Assembly (NCBI RefSeq): GCF_014652615.1
Contig: NZ_BMZD01000004.1
Span: forward strand, 186,001 to 250,000
From: Novosphingobium arvoryzae
Lineage (GTDB): Bacteria; Pseudomonadota; Alphaproteobacteria; Sphingomonadales; Sphingomonadaceae
Length of the DNA stretch: 64,000 nt
Reading direction: 5' to 3'
The stretch's first letter is position 1, and each line of letters begins with the position of its first letter. The position numbers and the translations under genes are program-made. The notes under the pieces are model-generated. The model saw nothing but the letters and a program-made list of their open reading frames with translations. It was not told the origin of the DNA and did no database searches. Shown piece after piece: positions 7,791 through 16,582 of the stretch.

Positions 7791-8180
7791 ATGGCACGCG
7801 AACCCCAGCGCATTAAGCGCCGCGAGCGGAAGAACATCACGAGCGGCATCGCCCACGTGAATGCCAGCTTCAACAATACCATGATCACCATCACCGATGC
7901 CCAGGGCAACGCCATCAGCTGGTCCTCGGCCGGCATGATGGGCTTCAAGGGCAGCCGCAAGTCGACCCCGTACGCCGCCCAGGTGGCTGCTGACGACGCC
8001 GGCAAGAAGGCCGCCGAGCACGGCGTGCGCACTCTCGAAGTCGAAGTGAAGGGCCCCGGTTCGGGCCGTGAAAGCGCCCTTCGTGCGCTGCAGGCTGTGG
8101 GCTTCACCATCACGTCGATCCGCGACGTGACGCCGATCCCGCACAACGGCGTGCGCCCGTCGAAGCGTCGCCGCGTCTGA
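7791..8180 (+). CDS. rpsK: 30S ribosomal protein S11
   Basis: A 129-residue protein with the S11 signatures [58 protein letters not shown], and the ending [19 protein letters not shown]11 lies on the 30S platform. ATG 7791 is preceded by CAGGA at a good distance. In E. coli rpsD follows; here rpoA follows directly, the alphaproteobacterial arrangement. Confidence 0.98.
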   Translation: MAREPQRIKRRERKNITSGIAHVNASFNNTMITITDAQGNAISWSSAGMMGFKGSRKSTPYAAQVAADDAGKKAAEHGVRTLEVEVKGPGSGRESALRALQAVGFTITSIRDVTPIPHNGVRPSKRRRV

Positions 8181-8190
8181 TCGAGTCCAA

Positions 8191-8256
8191 CGCGGCGGTG
8201 CCATGCGCCGCCGCGCTTTCGGAACGGCCGCGGTCCCGCAAGGGGCAGCGGCCTTT
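8191..8256 (+). terminator. Two tandem hairpins between rpsK and rpoA
   Basis: The first is CGCGGCGG (8191-8198) with CCGCCGCG (8208-8215), extended by two inner pairs, then CTTTC. The second is GGCCGC (8226-8231) with GCGGCC (8248-8253), an inner CCC/GGG stem closed by a GCAA loop, then TTT. Neither has a long T run. They may partially attenuate transcription or adjust rpoA expression relative to the S13/S11 genes. Confidence 0.45.
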
Positions 8257-8286
8257 CCCGCCAGAACAATACCCTAGGGGAAGTCT

Positions 8287-9345
8287 ATGACTGTCAACAT
8301 CAAGAACTGGCAGGAACTTAAGAAGCCCAACGCCCTCGAGGTGAAGCCGGGCCACGACCCCAAGCGGCGCGCCGTGTTCGTTGCGGAACCGCTCGAGCGC
8401 GGTTTCGGTCTGACCCTTGGCAACGCACTTCGTCGCGTGCTGCTCTCGTCGCTGCAGGGCGCCGCGATCACGTCGATCAAGATCGAGAACGTGCTGCACG
8501 AATTTTCGTCGTTGGCCGGTGTGCGCGAAGACGTGACCGACATCGTGCTGAACGTGAAGCAGATCGCTCTGCGCATGCAGGGCGAAGGCCCGAAGCGTCT
8601 GCAGCTGTCCGCGACCGGCCCCGGCGAAGTGACCGCCGGTGACATCGCCGTGACCGGCGACATCGAGGTCATGAATAAGGACCTCGTGATCTGCCACCTC
8701 GACGAAGGTGCGACGCTGAACATGGAACTGACCGCCGACACCGGCAAGGGCTATGTCCCGGCCGTGTCGAACCGTCCGGTCGATGCGCCGATCGGCCTGA
8801 TCCCGGTCGATTCGCTGTATTCGCCGGTGCGCCAGGTTTCGTACAAGGTCGACAACGCCCGTATCGGCCAGGAACTGGACTACGACAAGCTGAGCCTGAC
8901 CGTCGAAACCGACGGCACGGTGACCCCGGAAGATGCCGTGGCGTATGCCGCGCGCATCCTGCAGGACCAGCTGGCGCTGTTCGTCCACTTCGAAGATGCC
9001 CTGCCGGTGGGCGGTTCGCCGATGATCGGCGTTGCTGTTCCGGCCGCCGAAGAAGGCGATACCAACCAGCTCAACCGTTACCTGCTCAAGAAGGTCGACG
9101 AGCTGGAACTGTCGGTCCGTTCGGCCAACTGCCTCAAGAACGACAACATCATCTACATCGGCGACCTGGTCCAGAAGACCGAGGCCGAGATGCTCCGCAC
9201 GCCGAACTTCGGCCGCAAGTCGCTCAACGAGATCAAGGAAGTCCTGAGCTCGATGGGTCTGCGCCTCGGCATGGACATCCCTGGCTGGCCGCCGGAAAAC
9301 ATCGAAGAAATGGCCAAGAAGCTCGAACAAGAGCTGCTCGGCTAA
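8287..9345 (+). CDS. rpoA: DNA-directed RNA polymerase alpha subunit
   Basis: A 352-residue protein. The N-terminal dimerisation domain includes [27 protein letters not shown] at about residues 37-63. The C-terminal domain has [22 protein letters not shown] and [21 protein letters not shown], the helix-hairpin-helix part that contacts UP elements and activators. Alpha nucleates RNA polymerase assembly. The start is ATG 8287 with AGGGGA upstream. It lies between rpsK and rplQ as expected. Confidence 0.99.
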   Translation: MTVNIKNWQELKKPNALEVKPGHDPKRRAVFVAEPLERGFGLTLGNALRRVLLSSLQGAAITSIKIENVLHEFSSLAGVREDVTDIVLNVKQIALRMQGEGPKRLQLSATGPGEVTAGDIAVTGDIEVMNKDLVICHLDEGATLNMELTADTGKGYVPAVSNRPVDAPIGLIPVDSLYSPVRQVSYKVDNARIGQELDYDKLSLTVETDGTVTPEDAVAYAARILQDQLALFVHFEDALPVGGSPMIGVAVPAAEEGDTNQLNRYLLKKVDELELSVRSANCLKNDNIIYIGDLVQKTEAEMLRTPNFGRKSLNEIKEVLSSMGLRLGMDIPGWPPENIEEMAKKLEQELLG

Positions 9346-9461
9346 GCGATTGGGCGGGGCACCTGCGGGTGCCTCGTCGCATCACGGTACCGGCAGCTAC
9401 CGCAAGTGCTGCCAGGATCGGGCTACCTCGCACGGGCCCCCTACGAACGAAGGAATGAATT

Positions 9462-9872
9462 ATGCGTCATAAGCTTGGTGGGCGTAAGCTCAACCGCACC
9501 TCGTCGCACCGCAAGGCGATGTTCCGCAACATGGCGGCCGCGCTGATCAAGCACGAGCAGATCACCACGACCCTGCCCAAGGCCCGTGAACTGCGTCCCT
9601 ATGTGGAAAAGCTGATCACGCTGGCGAAGCATGGTGGCCTGTCGAACCGCCGTCTGGCCCACACCCGCCTGTTGGACGATGCCCAGCTGGTGAAGCTGTT
9701 CGACGTTCTGGCTGCGCGCTACGCTGACCGCGCCGGTGGTTACACCCGCGTGATCAAGGCCGGCATCCGCGCTTCGGACGCGGCGCCGATGGCCGTGATC
9801 GAACTGGTTGACCGCGACACCTCGGCCAAGGGCCAGGATTCGGGTCCGGTGTTCACCGCCGACGACGAATAA
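9462..9872 (+). CDS. rplQ: 50S ribosomal protein L17
   Basis: A 136-residue protein starting [20 protein letters not shown], then [29 protein letters not shown] and [10 protein letters not shown], which identify L17. It lines the peptide exit tunnel region. AAGGA precedes ATG 9462. The C-terminal tail ([16 protein letters not shown]) is longer and more acidic than in E. coli, as in many alphaproteobacteria. A strong terminator follows, closing the ribosomal block. Confidence 0.98.
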   Translation: MRHKLGGRKLNRTSSHRKAMFRNMAAALIKHEQITTTLPKARELRPYVEKLITLAKHGGLSNRRLAHTRLLDDAQLVKLFDVLAARYADRAGGYTRVIKAGIRASDAAPMAVIELVDRDTSAKGQDSGPVFTADDE

Positions 9873-9920
9873 GCGGATAACCGACGGGCACCCTGTGGTG
9901 TTCGTCGATCCACGGATTGA

Positions 9921-9958
9921 AAAAGCGGTCGCAGGCCTTAGCCCTGCGGCCGCTTTTT
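9921..9958 (+). terminator. Strong rho-independent terminator after rplQ
   Basis: A 15-bp stem, AAAAGCGGTCGCAGG (9921-9935) with CCTGCGGCCGCTTTT (9943-9957), one G.T pair, a 7-base loop and a TTTTT run. It is the clearest terminator in the window and ends the superoperon. Its right arm lies only about 20 bases before the next start codon. Confidence 0.92.
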
Positions 9959-9977
9959 GCGTTTGGAGAGTTACTTG

Positions 9978-12173
9978 ATGCACCGCGTGTCCAGCGCCCT
10001 GATCGGGGCCGCCCTGTTGTCCACTGCCGCCCATGTGTCAGCTGAATCCGTGCCAGCCCTGCAATATCCCGACACGCGCAAGCAGGATCTGGTTGAAACC
10101 CAGTTTGGCGAGGCGATTGCCGATCCCTATCGCTGGCTGGAAAACGATGTTCGCACCGACAAGGAAGTGGCCGATTGGGTGGAGCGTCAGAACGCGCTGA
10201 CGCAGGCCTATCTCAAGACCTTGCCGCAGCGGGGCTGGTTCGCGCAGCGGATCAGGGCGCTGACCGATTACGAACGGTTCGGGTTGCCGCAGAAAGCCGG
10301 GAAGTCCTATTTCTACACCCGCAACAGCGGGCTGCAGAACCAGTCTCAGCTGTTCGTCCGGACGGGCCTGAACGGCGCGGCGCGCCTGCTGATCGATCCG
10401 AACACCTGGGCCAAGGACGGGGCGACCGCGCTGGACGCCTGGGTGCCATCGCATGACGGCAAGTTGCTGGCCTATTCGATCCAGGACGGCGGATCGGATT
10501 GGCGCACGATCAAGGTCATCGACGTCAAGACCGGCAAGGTGCTGAGCGATGAGATCAAGTGGGCGAAGTTCACGGGGATCGCGTGGGTTGGTAGCGAAGG
10601 GTTCCTCTATTCCCGCTTTCCGCAGCCGGGGCAGGAATTCCAGTCGCTGAACAAGAATCAGGCGATCTACTTCCACCGGATCGGCACGCCGCAGTCAGCG
10701 GATGAGCTGGTCTACGCTACGCCGGATCGACCGGAACTGGGCCACTTTGCCGATGTCACGGCCGACAACCGCTGGGTGGTGATTTCCACCTCGCGCGGGA
10801 CCGATGCGAAGTATGAACTGCACGTTGTGCCGCTGGCCGGGCAGAAACTGCTGGGCGCGCGGGCTGCTGTTGCCAAAGGTGGCAAGCGCAGCTGGGCGGT
10901 GCATGCCCTGGTCCCGGGCCTGAACCACGAGTGGCGACTGGTCGAGGGGCTGGGCGACACGCTGTATTTCGCAACCAACAAGGATGCGCCGAAGCTGAAG
11001 GTGGTGAAAGTCGACCTTTCGGCCGCCCCCGCGTCCGATGGCGCCGGGTTCACCTTTTCGGAAGTCATTCCTGAGCGGGCGGAGACGTTGGACCGGGCGC
11101 AGATCGTCGGCAACCGGTTGATCCTGTCGTATCTCCGCGACGCGGCTTCGACGGCGGAAGTCGTTTCTCTGGATGGCAAGCCGGTGCGGCAAATCGTGCT
11201 GAATGCCATTGGCAAGGCCAGCGGGTTTACCGGTCGTCCCGGCGATCCGGAAACGTTTTACGCCTTCTCCAGCTTCAACCAGCCCAGCGCGATCTACCGG
11301 TTCGACAGCAACACCGGAGAGAGCACGCCGTTCGCTCTGCCGAAGCTGACCTTCGCGCCGGACAGTTACGCGGTTGAGCAGCGCTTCTATACCTCCAGGG
11401 ATGGCACGCGCGTGCCGATGTTCATCGTGCGCAAGAAGGGGCTGGTCGATGCCAATCAGCCCGCGCCGACCCTGCTCTATGGCTATGGCGGGTTCGATGT
11501 TGCCCTGACGCCGTCCTTCTCGGCGGTGCGGATGGCCTGGCTGGAAGCGGGCGGGGTGTTCGCCATGGCCAACCTGCGCGGTGGCGGCGAATACGGCAAG
11601 GCCTGGCATGACGCCGGGCGACTGGCGAACAAGCAGAACGTGTTCGACGATTTCATCGCCGCCGGTGAATACCTGATCGCGCAAGGGATCACGCCCAAGG
11701 GTGGGCTGACCGTGCAGGGTGGTTCCAATGGCGGGCTGCTGGTGGGGGCAGTGGTCAACCAGCGGCCCGACCTGTTCGCGGCGGGCAATGCCGCCGTTGG
11801 CGTGATGGACATGCTGCGGTTCGACCGGTTCACCGCGGGCCGATACTGGGTCGACGATTATGGCTACCCCGGCAAGGAGGCCGACTTCCGCGTTCTGCGG
11901 GCCTATTCGCCGTATCACAACATCAAGGTGGGCGTGAATTACCCGGCCATGCTGGTCACCACCGCAGATACGGACGACCGCGTGGTGCCGGGGCATTCGT
12001 TCAAGTACATTGCGGCGCTGCAGGCGGCCAAGGCGGGGACGAAGCCGCACCTGATCCGCATCGAAACCCGCGCGGGCCACGGTTCGGGCAAGCCGACGGA
12101 CAAGGTGGTGGAAGAAGGGGCCGACATCCTGGCGTTTCTGGCGCAGTGGAGCGGCCTGTCCGTTCCCGAATAA
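9978..12173 (+). CDS. Prolyl oligopeptidase family (S9A) serine peptidase, exported
   Basis: A 731-residue protein with an N-terminal signal peptide (about residues 1-22). The beta-propeller domain opens with ADPYRWLENDVRTDKEVADWVERQN, the S9A start. The catalytic domain carries GGSNGGLL with nucleophile S583, the Asp segment TADTDDRVVPGHSF (664-667), and the His loop RAGHGSGKP with H701. S9A enzymes cleave short peptides after proline; a signal peptide places this one in the periplasm. ATG 9978 has GGAGAG eight bases upstream; an in-frame TTG at 9957 lies inside the rplQ terminator and is rejected. Confidence 0.93.
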   Translation: MHRVSSALIGAALLSTAAHVSAESVPALQYPDTRKQDLVETQFGEAIADPYRWLENDVRTDKEVADWVERQNALTQAYLKTLPQRGWFAQRIRALTDYERFGLPQKAGKSYFYTRNSGLQNQSQLFVRTGLNGAARLLIDPNTWAKDGATALDAWVPSHDGKLLAYSIQDGGSDWRTIKVIDVKTGKVLSDEIKWAKFTGIAWVGSEGFLYSRFPQPGQEFQSLNKNQAIYFHRIGTPQSADELVYATPDRPELGHFADVTADNRWVVISTSRGTDAKYELHVVPLAGQKLLGARAAVAKGGKRSWAVHALVPGLNHEWRLVEGLGDTLYFATNKDAPKLKVVKVDLSAAPASDGAGFTFSEVIPERAETLDRAQIVGNRLILSYLRDAASTAEVVSLDGKPVRQIVLNAIGKASGFTGRPGDPETFYAFSSFNQPSAIYRFDSNTGESTPFALPKLTFAPDSYAVEQRFYTSRDGTRVPMFIVRKKGLVDANQPAPTLLYGYGGFDVALTPSFSAVRMAWLEAGGVFAMANLRGGGEYGKAWHDAGRLANKQNVFDDFIAAGEYLIAQGITPKGGLTVQGGSNGGLLVGAVVNQRPDLFAAGNAAVGVMDMLRFDRFTAGRYWVDDYGYPGKEADFRVLRAYSPYHNIKVGVNYPAMLVTTADTDDRVVPGHSFKYIAALQAAKAGTKPHLIRIETRAGHGSGKPTDKVVEEGADILAFLAQWSGLSVPE

Positions 12174-12185
12174 TCATTCATGAAA

Positions 12186-12236
12186 GTGGCGTGAAACCTG
12201 AACATTGGCTGTCGGGCCAGTTCAGGCTCACGCCAC
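12186..12236. repeat. Long interrupted inverted repeat after the S9A gene
   Basis: GTGGCGTGA (12186-12194) pairs with TCACGCCAC (12228-12236). After a small internal loop, CCTGAAC (12197-12203) pairs with GTTCAGG (12220-12226), leaving a 16-base loop. There is no T run. The inner GTTCAGG/CCTGAAC pair recurs in the hairpin on the other side of the next gene (12902-12933). Confidence 0.6.
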
Positions 12237-12301
12237 GGCCGAATCGGTAGAACATCCTCAACGCCGGGCTATCCCGCCCGGCCTGAAGCAGGATGAATGC
12301 C

Positions 12302-12886
12302 ATGAAGACCATGTCCAAAGCACTTGTCGGCACCATCGCGGCGGGCGCGATGGCCGTGTCCTCGGCCGCTCCGGCCTTTGCCGACAGCCGCGACCATCGT
12401 GATCGCGATGGTGTCAGCGCGGGCGAGATCATTGCCGGCGCCCTGGTGATCGGCGGGATTGCCGCCGTGGCCGCATCGACCGGGCGGGGTGATCGCTATG
12501 ACGATTATCGCCACGGCGGCTATCGCTATGGCCGCGCCGGATATGACCGCGATTACGGCTGGGGCGGCAGCCCGCGCCGGGCGATCGAACAGTGCGTCTA
12601 TGCCACCGAACGCAATGCCAGCCGGTACAGCTATGGCCGGGCCGACGTGACCGACATTCGCCAGGTTCGCGAAACGCGCTTCGGCTATGAAGTGAAGGGC
12701 CGGATTGCCGTCAACAGCATGGGCCGCGGCTGGCGTGCGAGCGACGGCAATTATGGCCGGGGCTGGGGCTGGGACTACCGCGGGTGGAATGCCGGCCTGA
12801 GAGGCTATGACAGCGGCTCGTTCAAGTGCCGGGTCGAGCGGGGCCGGGTGGTCGATATCGACTACAGCGGCATTCGCGGGCTGTAA
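12302..12886 (+). CDS. Small exported Gly/Arg/Tyr-rich protein with one hydrophobic glycine-rich segment
   Basis: A 194-residue protein. It has a signal peptide (MKTMSKALVGTIAAGAMAVSSAAPAFA), then a charged linker, and GEIIAGALVIGGIAAVAAST at about residues 40-60, which is a short glycine-zipper-like hydrophobic segment. A low-complexity DYRHGGYRYGRAGYDRDYGWGG region follows, then a C-terminal domain with two Cys (EQCVYATERNA and FKCRVERGRVVDIDYSG). The gene at 13007-13528 shares the plan: signal peptide, GDIFAGVLIIGAIAAIAS segment, Cys-containing C-terminal domain ending in DGRIRNVNIGG. The two are thus related neighbours. The function is unknown. ATG 12302 is chosen for AGGA eight bases upstream; ATG 12293 is also possible. 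Confidence 0.7.
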   Translation: MKTMSKALVGTIAAGAMAVSSAAPAFADSRDHRDRDGVSAGEIIAGALVIGGIAAVAASTGRGDRYDDYRHGGYRYGRAGYDRDYGWGGSPRRAIEQCVYATERNASRYSYGRADVTDIRQVRETRFGYEVKGRIAVNSMGRGWRASDGNYGRGWGWDYRGWNAGLRGYDSGSFKCRVERGRVVDIDYSGIRGL

Positions 12887-12901
12887 TCCATCGCCATGCA
12901 G

Positions 12902-12933
12902 GGCGGTTCAGGCAGTGGAAAGCCTGAACCGCC
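12902..12933. repeat. Perfect 12-bp hairpin between the two related exported-protein genes
   Basis: GGCGGTTCAGGC (12902-12913) and GCCTGAACCGCC (12922-12933) form a perfect stem around AGTGGAAA. No T run follows. It shares GTTCAGG/CCTGAAC with the inverted repeat at 12186-12236. Confidence 0.65.
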
Positions 12934-13006
12934 TAGCTGCACTGTATTTATACGGACGGCCGTGAGTCCCTGGCATGGGCCGGGGTACCGTCGGAGGGTC
13001 TTGCAC

Positions 13007-13528
13007 ATGGGACGCAGGGTTTCACGTATTGCTGCCACGCTGGCGGCCGTTGCGACATTTTCAATCGCGGCCACGCCTGCTCTGGCGCGTGATCGCTGGG
13101 GCGGCGGGAACTGGGGTCGCCATTACCGGCATGACCGGGTCGATGCGGGTGACATCTTCGCGGGTGTGCTGATCATTGGCGCCATCGCCGCGATTGCCAG
13201 CGCGGCGAGCAAGGCGAAGAAGGAACAGCGCCCGGTCGAGCCGGAGCCGCGCTATCCTGACGATGGCTACCGGCCGGGCGGCAGCGGGAACTACGGTGCG
13301 GACGACCGACCGGAATGGCGCGAAGGCACCGGGATCGACAGTGCGGTCAACCGGTGCCGCGACGAAGTGTCGCGCGGTGATACGCGCATCGACTCGGTCG
13401 AGAGTGTCTCGCGCGAGGGCGATGGCTGGCGGGTTGAAGGCCGGGCCACCGGCGGCAATACGTTCAGTTGCACGGTCGACGGCGATGGCCGCATCCGCAA
13501 CGTCAACATCGGTGGCCGTGCCATCTGA
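13007..13528 (+). CDS. Small exported protein related to its upstream neighbour
   Basis: A 173-residue protein. The signal peptide includes IAATLAAVATFSIAATPALA. After it come an RDRWGGGNWGRHYRHDR stretch, a hydrophobic GDIFAGVLIIGAIAAIASAAS segment, a Pro/Glu/Gly-rich linker, and a C-terminal domain (SAVNRCRDEVSR ... GWRVEGRATGGNTFSCTVDGDGRIRNVNIGG) with two Cys at positions like those of the neighbour. ATG 13007 has GGAGGG eight bases upstream, a strong site. The function is unknown; similar pairs are probably envelope proteins. A bidirectional terminator follows. Confidence 0.72.
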   Translation: MGRRVSRIAATLAAVATFSIAATPALARDRWGGGNWGRHYRHDRVDAGDIFAGVLIIGAIAAIASAASKAKKEQRPVEPEPRYPDDGYRPGGSGNYGADDRPEWREGTGIDSAVNRCRDEVSRGDTRIDSVESVSREGDGWRVEGRATGGNTFSCTVDGDGRIRNVNIGGRAI

Positions 13529-13548
13529 CCGGGTACTGGCGTAAAACA

Positions 13549-13582
13549 GCCGGGCCGCGCGCTGCGAGGCGTGCGGCCCGGC
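13549..13582. terminator. Bidirectional terminator between convergent genes
   Basis: GCCGGGCCGC (13549-13558) pairs with GCGGCCCGGC (13573-13582), extended by two further pairs inside. On the minus strand the stem is followed by TGTTTTAC, on the plus strand by TTGTTG. It separates the plus-strand gene ending at 13528 from the minus-strand esterase ending at 13589. Confidence 0.65.
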
Positions 13583-13588
13583 TTGTTG

Positions 13589-14527
13589 CTAAAGCATGCG
13601 GGCGATCGCGGAGAGCAGGTCGCGCGAATAGCTTTTCGCCAGGTGACTGTCCGGCACGGCGTTGAAGGCGTGGACCGCGCCGGGATAGCTGTGCAGTTCG
13701 ACCGGCACGCCGGCTGCGGTCAGGCGGCGGGCATATTCCAGGTTTTCGTCCAGGAACAGGTCCAGGCTGCCGGTGCCGATCCAGGTGGGCGGCAGGCCGC
13801 GCAGGTCATCGGCGAGCGCGGGGGAGAACCAGCCCTTGCGCGCGTCGCTGGCCTCGTAATCGCCGCGCAGCGCCGCCCAGCCGAACACGTTCGACGGACG
13901 CGTCCAGACGAATTCTCCGGTCATGGGGTTGCGAAAGGGGCAATCCGGGCCGCCGGTGCGGTGATCGAGCATCGGATAGGTCAGGAACTGTCCGGCAAGC
14001 TTCGGCCCGGCGGTGTCACGCGCGATCAGCGCAGTGGCCGCAGCCAGACCGCCCCCGGCGCTTTCACCCGTGATCCCGATCCGGTCGGGATCGACGCCCA
14101 GCGCCTTGGCATTCCCCGCCAGCCAGTGCAGCGCGGCCAGGCAATCCTGCTGGGGGGCGGGGAAGGGATGCTCCGGCGCCAGCCGATATTCAACCGATGC
14201 CACTGGCATGCCCAGCGCCGCGGCCATCCCGGCCGGGCCATGCCGCATCGACCGCGCCGATCCGATGATCATGCCGCCGCCGTGAACGTGGAGCAGGGCC
14301 GGGCGGCTGGCCGTGCCGGGCGATGGATCATACCAGTAGATCTCCAGCGGACCGCCCGGTCCCTCGATCACCTTGACCTCCGGTCGCAGCGCCGGTTCGC
14401 CCAGAAAGGCGAAACGGGCTTCGGATTCGATGCGAATCTGCGGCAGTGCTTCCGTGGTGAAAGCGCGCGACGGCATCAGATCGAGCAGGGGCAGCAGCGA
14501 AGGGTCAACAAGATGGCGCGTGGTCAT
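13589..14527 (-). CDS. Alpha/beta hydrolase, hormone-sensitive-lipase (family IV) esterase
   Basis: A 312-residue protein. The HSL oxyanion motif HGGGMIIGS is at residues 82-90, the nucleophile in GESAGGG (S156), the acid in GTGSLDLFLDENLEYA (about D256), and the His in GAVHAF (H286). Such enzymes hydrolyse short-chain esters; the natural substrate is not predictable. There is no signal peptide, so it is cytoplasmic. The start is ATG at 14527; the frame stays open upstream but without family similarity. It is divergent from uvrC across about 110 bases. Confidence 0.9.
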   Translation of the reverse strand: MTTRHLVDPSLLPLLDLMPSRAFTTEALPQIRIESEARFAFLGEPALRPEVKVIEGPGGPLEIYWYDPSPGTASRPALLHVHGGGMIIGSARSMRHGPAGMAAALGMPVASVEYRLAPEHPFPAPQQDCLAALHWLAGNAKALGVDPDRIGITGESAGGGLAAATALIARDTAGPKLAGQFLTYPMLDHRTGGPDCPFRNPMTGEFVWTRPSNVFGWAALRGDYEASDARKGWFSPALADDLRGLPPTWIGTGSLDLFLDENLEYARRLTAAGVPVELHSYPGAVHAFNAVPDSHLAKSYSRDLLSAIARML

Positions 14528-14638
14528 GGCATCATGGCTAACACAAGCGGGGGCAGGGACAAGCCCGCTGCGATCCAATCGGGGAAAGCGGGCGACAACC
14601 TGCTTTAACGCGGCGCGGCTAGCGCCTATCTGGCGGTG

Positions 14639-16576
14639 ATGCCCCGCAATCCCACGCCTCCTGACCGGCAAGACAGCGACCGCTTCAACGAGGACCGGGC
14701 GACGTACACCATGACCGGCAGCCAGCCCGACCTTGAGGCTGGTCTGGCCGCGATCCGGGAAGTGGTGGCAACGTTGAAGCCCCGTCCGGGCGTGTACCGC
14801 ATGCTCGATGCACGCGGCGACGTGCTCTACGTCGGCAAGGCGCGGGCGCTGAAGAACCGGGTGACGAACTATACCCAGGTCGAGCGGCTGCCGCTGCGGA
14901 TCAAGCGGATGGTCAGCCAGACCCGCTCGATGGTGATTGTCACCACCAATTCCGAGGCGGAGGCGCTGCTGCTCGAAGCGCAACTGATCAAGCGTTACCG
15001 CCCGCCCTACAATGTGCTATTGCGCGACGATAAAAGCTTTCCATTCATCCTGTTGCGCGCCGATCATGAATTTCCGCGGATCACCAAGCATCGCGGCGCG
15101 CGAAAGGCGAAGGGCAACTATTACGGTCCGTTTGCCAGCGCCGGCAGCGTCAACACCACGATCAACGCGCTGCAAAAGCTGTTCCTGTTGCGCAGCTGCA
15201 CCGACAGCTTTTTCAGCCGCCGCGATCGCCCGTGCCTGCTGTACCAGATCAAGCGGTGTTCAGCCCCATGCGTCGGGCGGATCGACACGGCGGCCTATGC
15301 CGAACTGGTGGGCGAGGCGAAGGACTTCCTCGGCGGCAAGAGTTCGGCCGTGCAGAAGAAGATCGAGGCGCAGATGCAGGAGGCGGCCGAGGCGCTGGAC
15401 TTCGAACGCGCGGCCATGCTGCGCGACCGGCTGCGGGCGGCGACCTTCATCCAGGGCAGCCAGGCGGTCAATGCCGAGGGTGTGGGCAATGCCGACGTCT
15501 TTGCGATCGCCCGCGTGAATGGTCAGTTTGGGGTGCAGGCGTTCTTCATCCGGGGCGGACAGAACTGGGGTCACCGGGCGTTCTTCCCCAGCCACACCGA
15601 TGGACTGGACGAGGCCGAGGTGCTGACCAGCTTCCTCGCCCAGTTCTATGAGGAAGTGCCCCCGCCACGCACGATCCTGGTCGACCGCGCCTTGCCGGAG
15701 GCGGACCTGCTGGCCGAGGCGCTGGCCGGTGCGGCCGGGGGCAGGGTAGAGATTTCCGTGCCGCAGCGCGGCGACCGCCGCCGTCTGATGGCGCAGGCCG
15801 AACGCAATGCGGTCGAAGCCCTGGAGCGGCGGCAGGCCGAGAGCGGCAGCAAGGCGACGCTGAACCGCGAATTGGCCGAATTTCTCGAACTGGCCGAACC
15901 GCCGCAGCGGATCGAGGTTTACGACAACAGCCATATCCAGGGCGCGAACGCCGTCGGGGCGATGGTGGTTGCCGGTCCGGAAGGGTTCATCAAGGGCCAA
16001 TACCGCAAGTGGAACATCAAGCGCCCCGAAGCGGCGGGCGATGACTTTGCGATGATGCGCGAGGTCATGGAGCGCAGGTTTGCCCGGGCGCAGGACGAGG
16101 ATCCGGACCGGGACGGCGGGCTGTGGCCCGATCTGGTCCTGATTGACGGCGGCAAGGGCCAGATGAGTGCCGTCAGGGACACCTTGGAGGAGCTCGGGAT
16201 CGAGGATGTGCCTCTCATCGCCATCGCCAAGGGCCCCAATCATGGGCGCGAGGGGCGCGAAGTGTTCCACTTCCCCGACGGCCGGGAAAAGATGCTACCG
16301 GTCAATTCACCCCTGCTGTTCCACCTCCAGCGCCTGCGCGATGAAGTGCACCGCTTCGTCATCGGCGCGCATCGTGACAAGCGAAGCCGTGCGATTACCG
16401 CCAGTCCGCTGGACGAGATTCCCGGCATCGGCCCGGCACGCAAACGCGCACTTTTGCTGCATTTTGGCACTGCCAGCAAAGTGCGCGCCGCCGCACTGGA
16501 AGACCTCCAGCGCGCGCCCGGCGTCAGCGCGGCAGTGGCGCAGACGGTCTATGATTTCTATCATCCGGGGGGATGA
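14639..16576 (+). CDS. uvrC: Excinuclease ABC subunit C
   Basis: A 645-residue protein. The N-terminal GIY-YIG nuclease domain (PGVYRMLDARGDVLYVGKARALKNRVTNY) makes the 3' incision. The UVR motif AEALDFERAAMLRDRLRA contacts UvrB. The RNase-H-like C-terminal nuclease (IEVYDNSHIQGANAVGAMVV and DLVLIDGGKGQMSA) makes the 5' incision. Helix-hairpin-helix DNA binding is at the end (LDEIPGIGPARKRALLLHFG). Together these act in nucleotide excision repair. Four Cys occur in the CTDSFFSRRDRPCLLYQIKRCSAPC region, a typical pattern. ATG 14639 is preceded directly by an in-frame GTG at 14636. It converges on tesB with six bases between the stops. Confidence 0.98.
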   Translation: MPRNPTPPDRQDSDRFNEDRATYTMTGSQPDLEAGLAAIREVVATLKPRPGVYRMLDARGDVLYVGKARALKNRVTNYTQVERLPLRIKRMVSQTRSMVIVTTNSEAEALLLEAQLIKRYRPPYNVLLRDDKSFPFILLRADHEFPRITKHRGARKAKGNYYGPFASAGSVNTTINALQKLFLLRSCTDSFFSRRDRPCLLYQIKRCSAPCVGRIDTAAYAELVGEAKDFLGGKSSAVQKKIEAQMQEAAEALDFERAAMLRDRLRAATFIQGSQAVNAEGVGNADVFAIARVNGQFGVQAFFIRGGQNWGHRAFFPSHTDGLDEAEVLTSFLAQFYEEVPPPRTILVDRALPEADLLAEALAGAAGGRVEISVPQRGDRRRLMAQAERNAVEALERRQAESGSKATLNRELAEFLELAEPPQRIEVYDNSHIQGANAVGAMVVAGPEGFIKGQYRKWNIKRPEAAGDDFAMMREVMERRFARAQDEDPDRDGGLWPDLVLIDGGKGQMSAVRDTLEELGIEDVPLIAIAKGPNHGREGREVFHFPDGREKMLPVNSPLLFHLQRLRDEVHRFVIGAHRDKRSRAITASPLDEIPGIGPARKRALLLHFGTASKVRAAALEDLQRAPGVSAAVAQTVYDFYHPGG

Positions 16577-16582
16577 TGCGGA

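Noticed and set aside
12186..12236. Rho-independent terminator after the S9A peptidase
   Set aside because: The inverted repeat is long but has a 16-base loop and no T run on either strand; I list it as a repeat instead.
12893..13006. Longer version of the second small exported protein starting at 12896
   Set aside because: It would put about 37 non-signal-like residues before a clear signal peptide and cross the intergenic hairpin; ATG 13007 has GGAGGG at a good distance.
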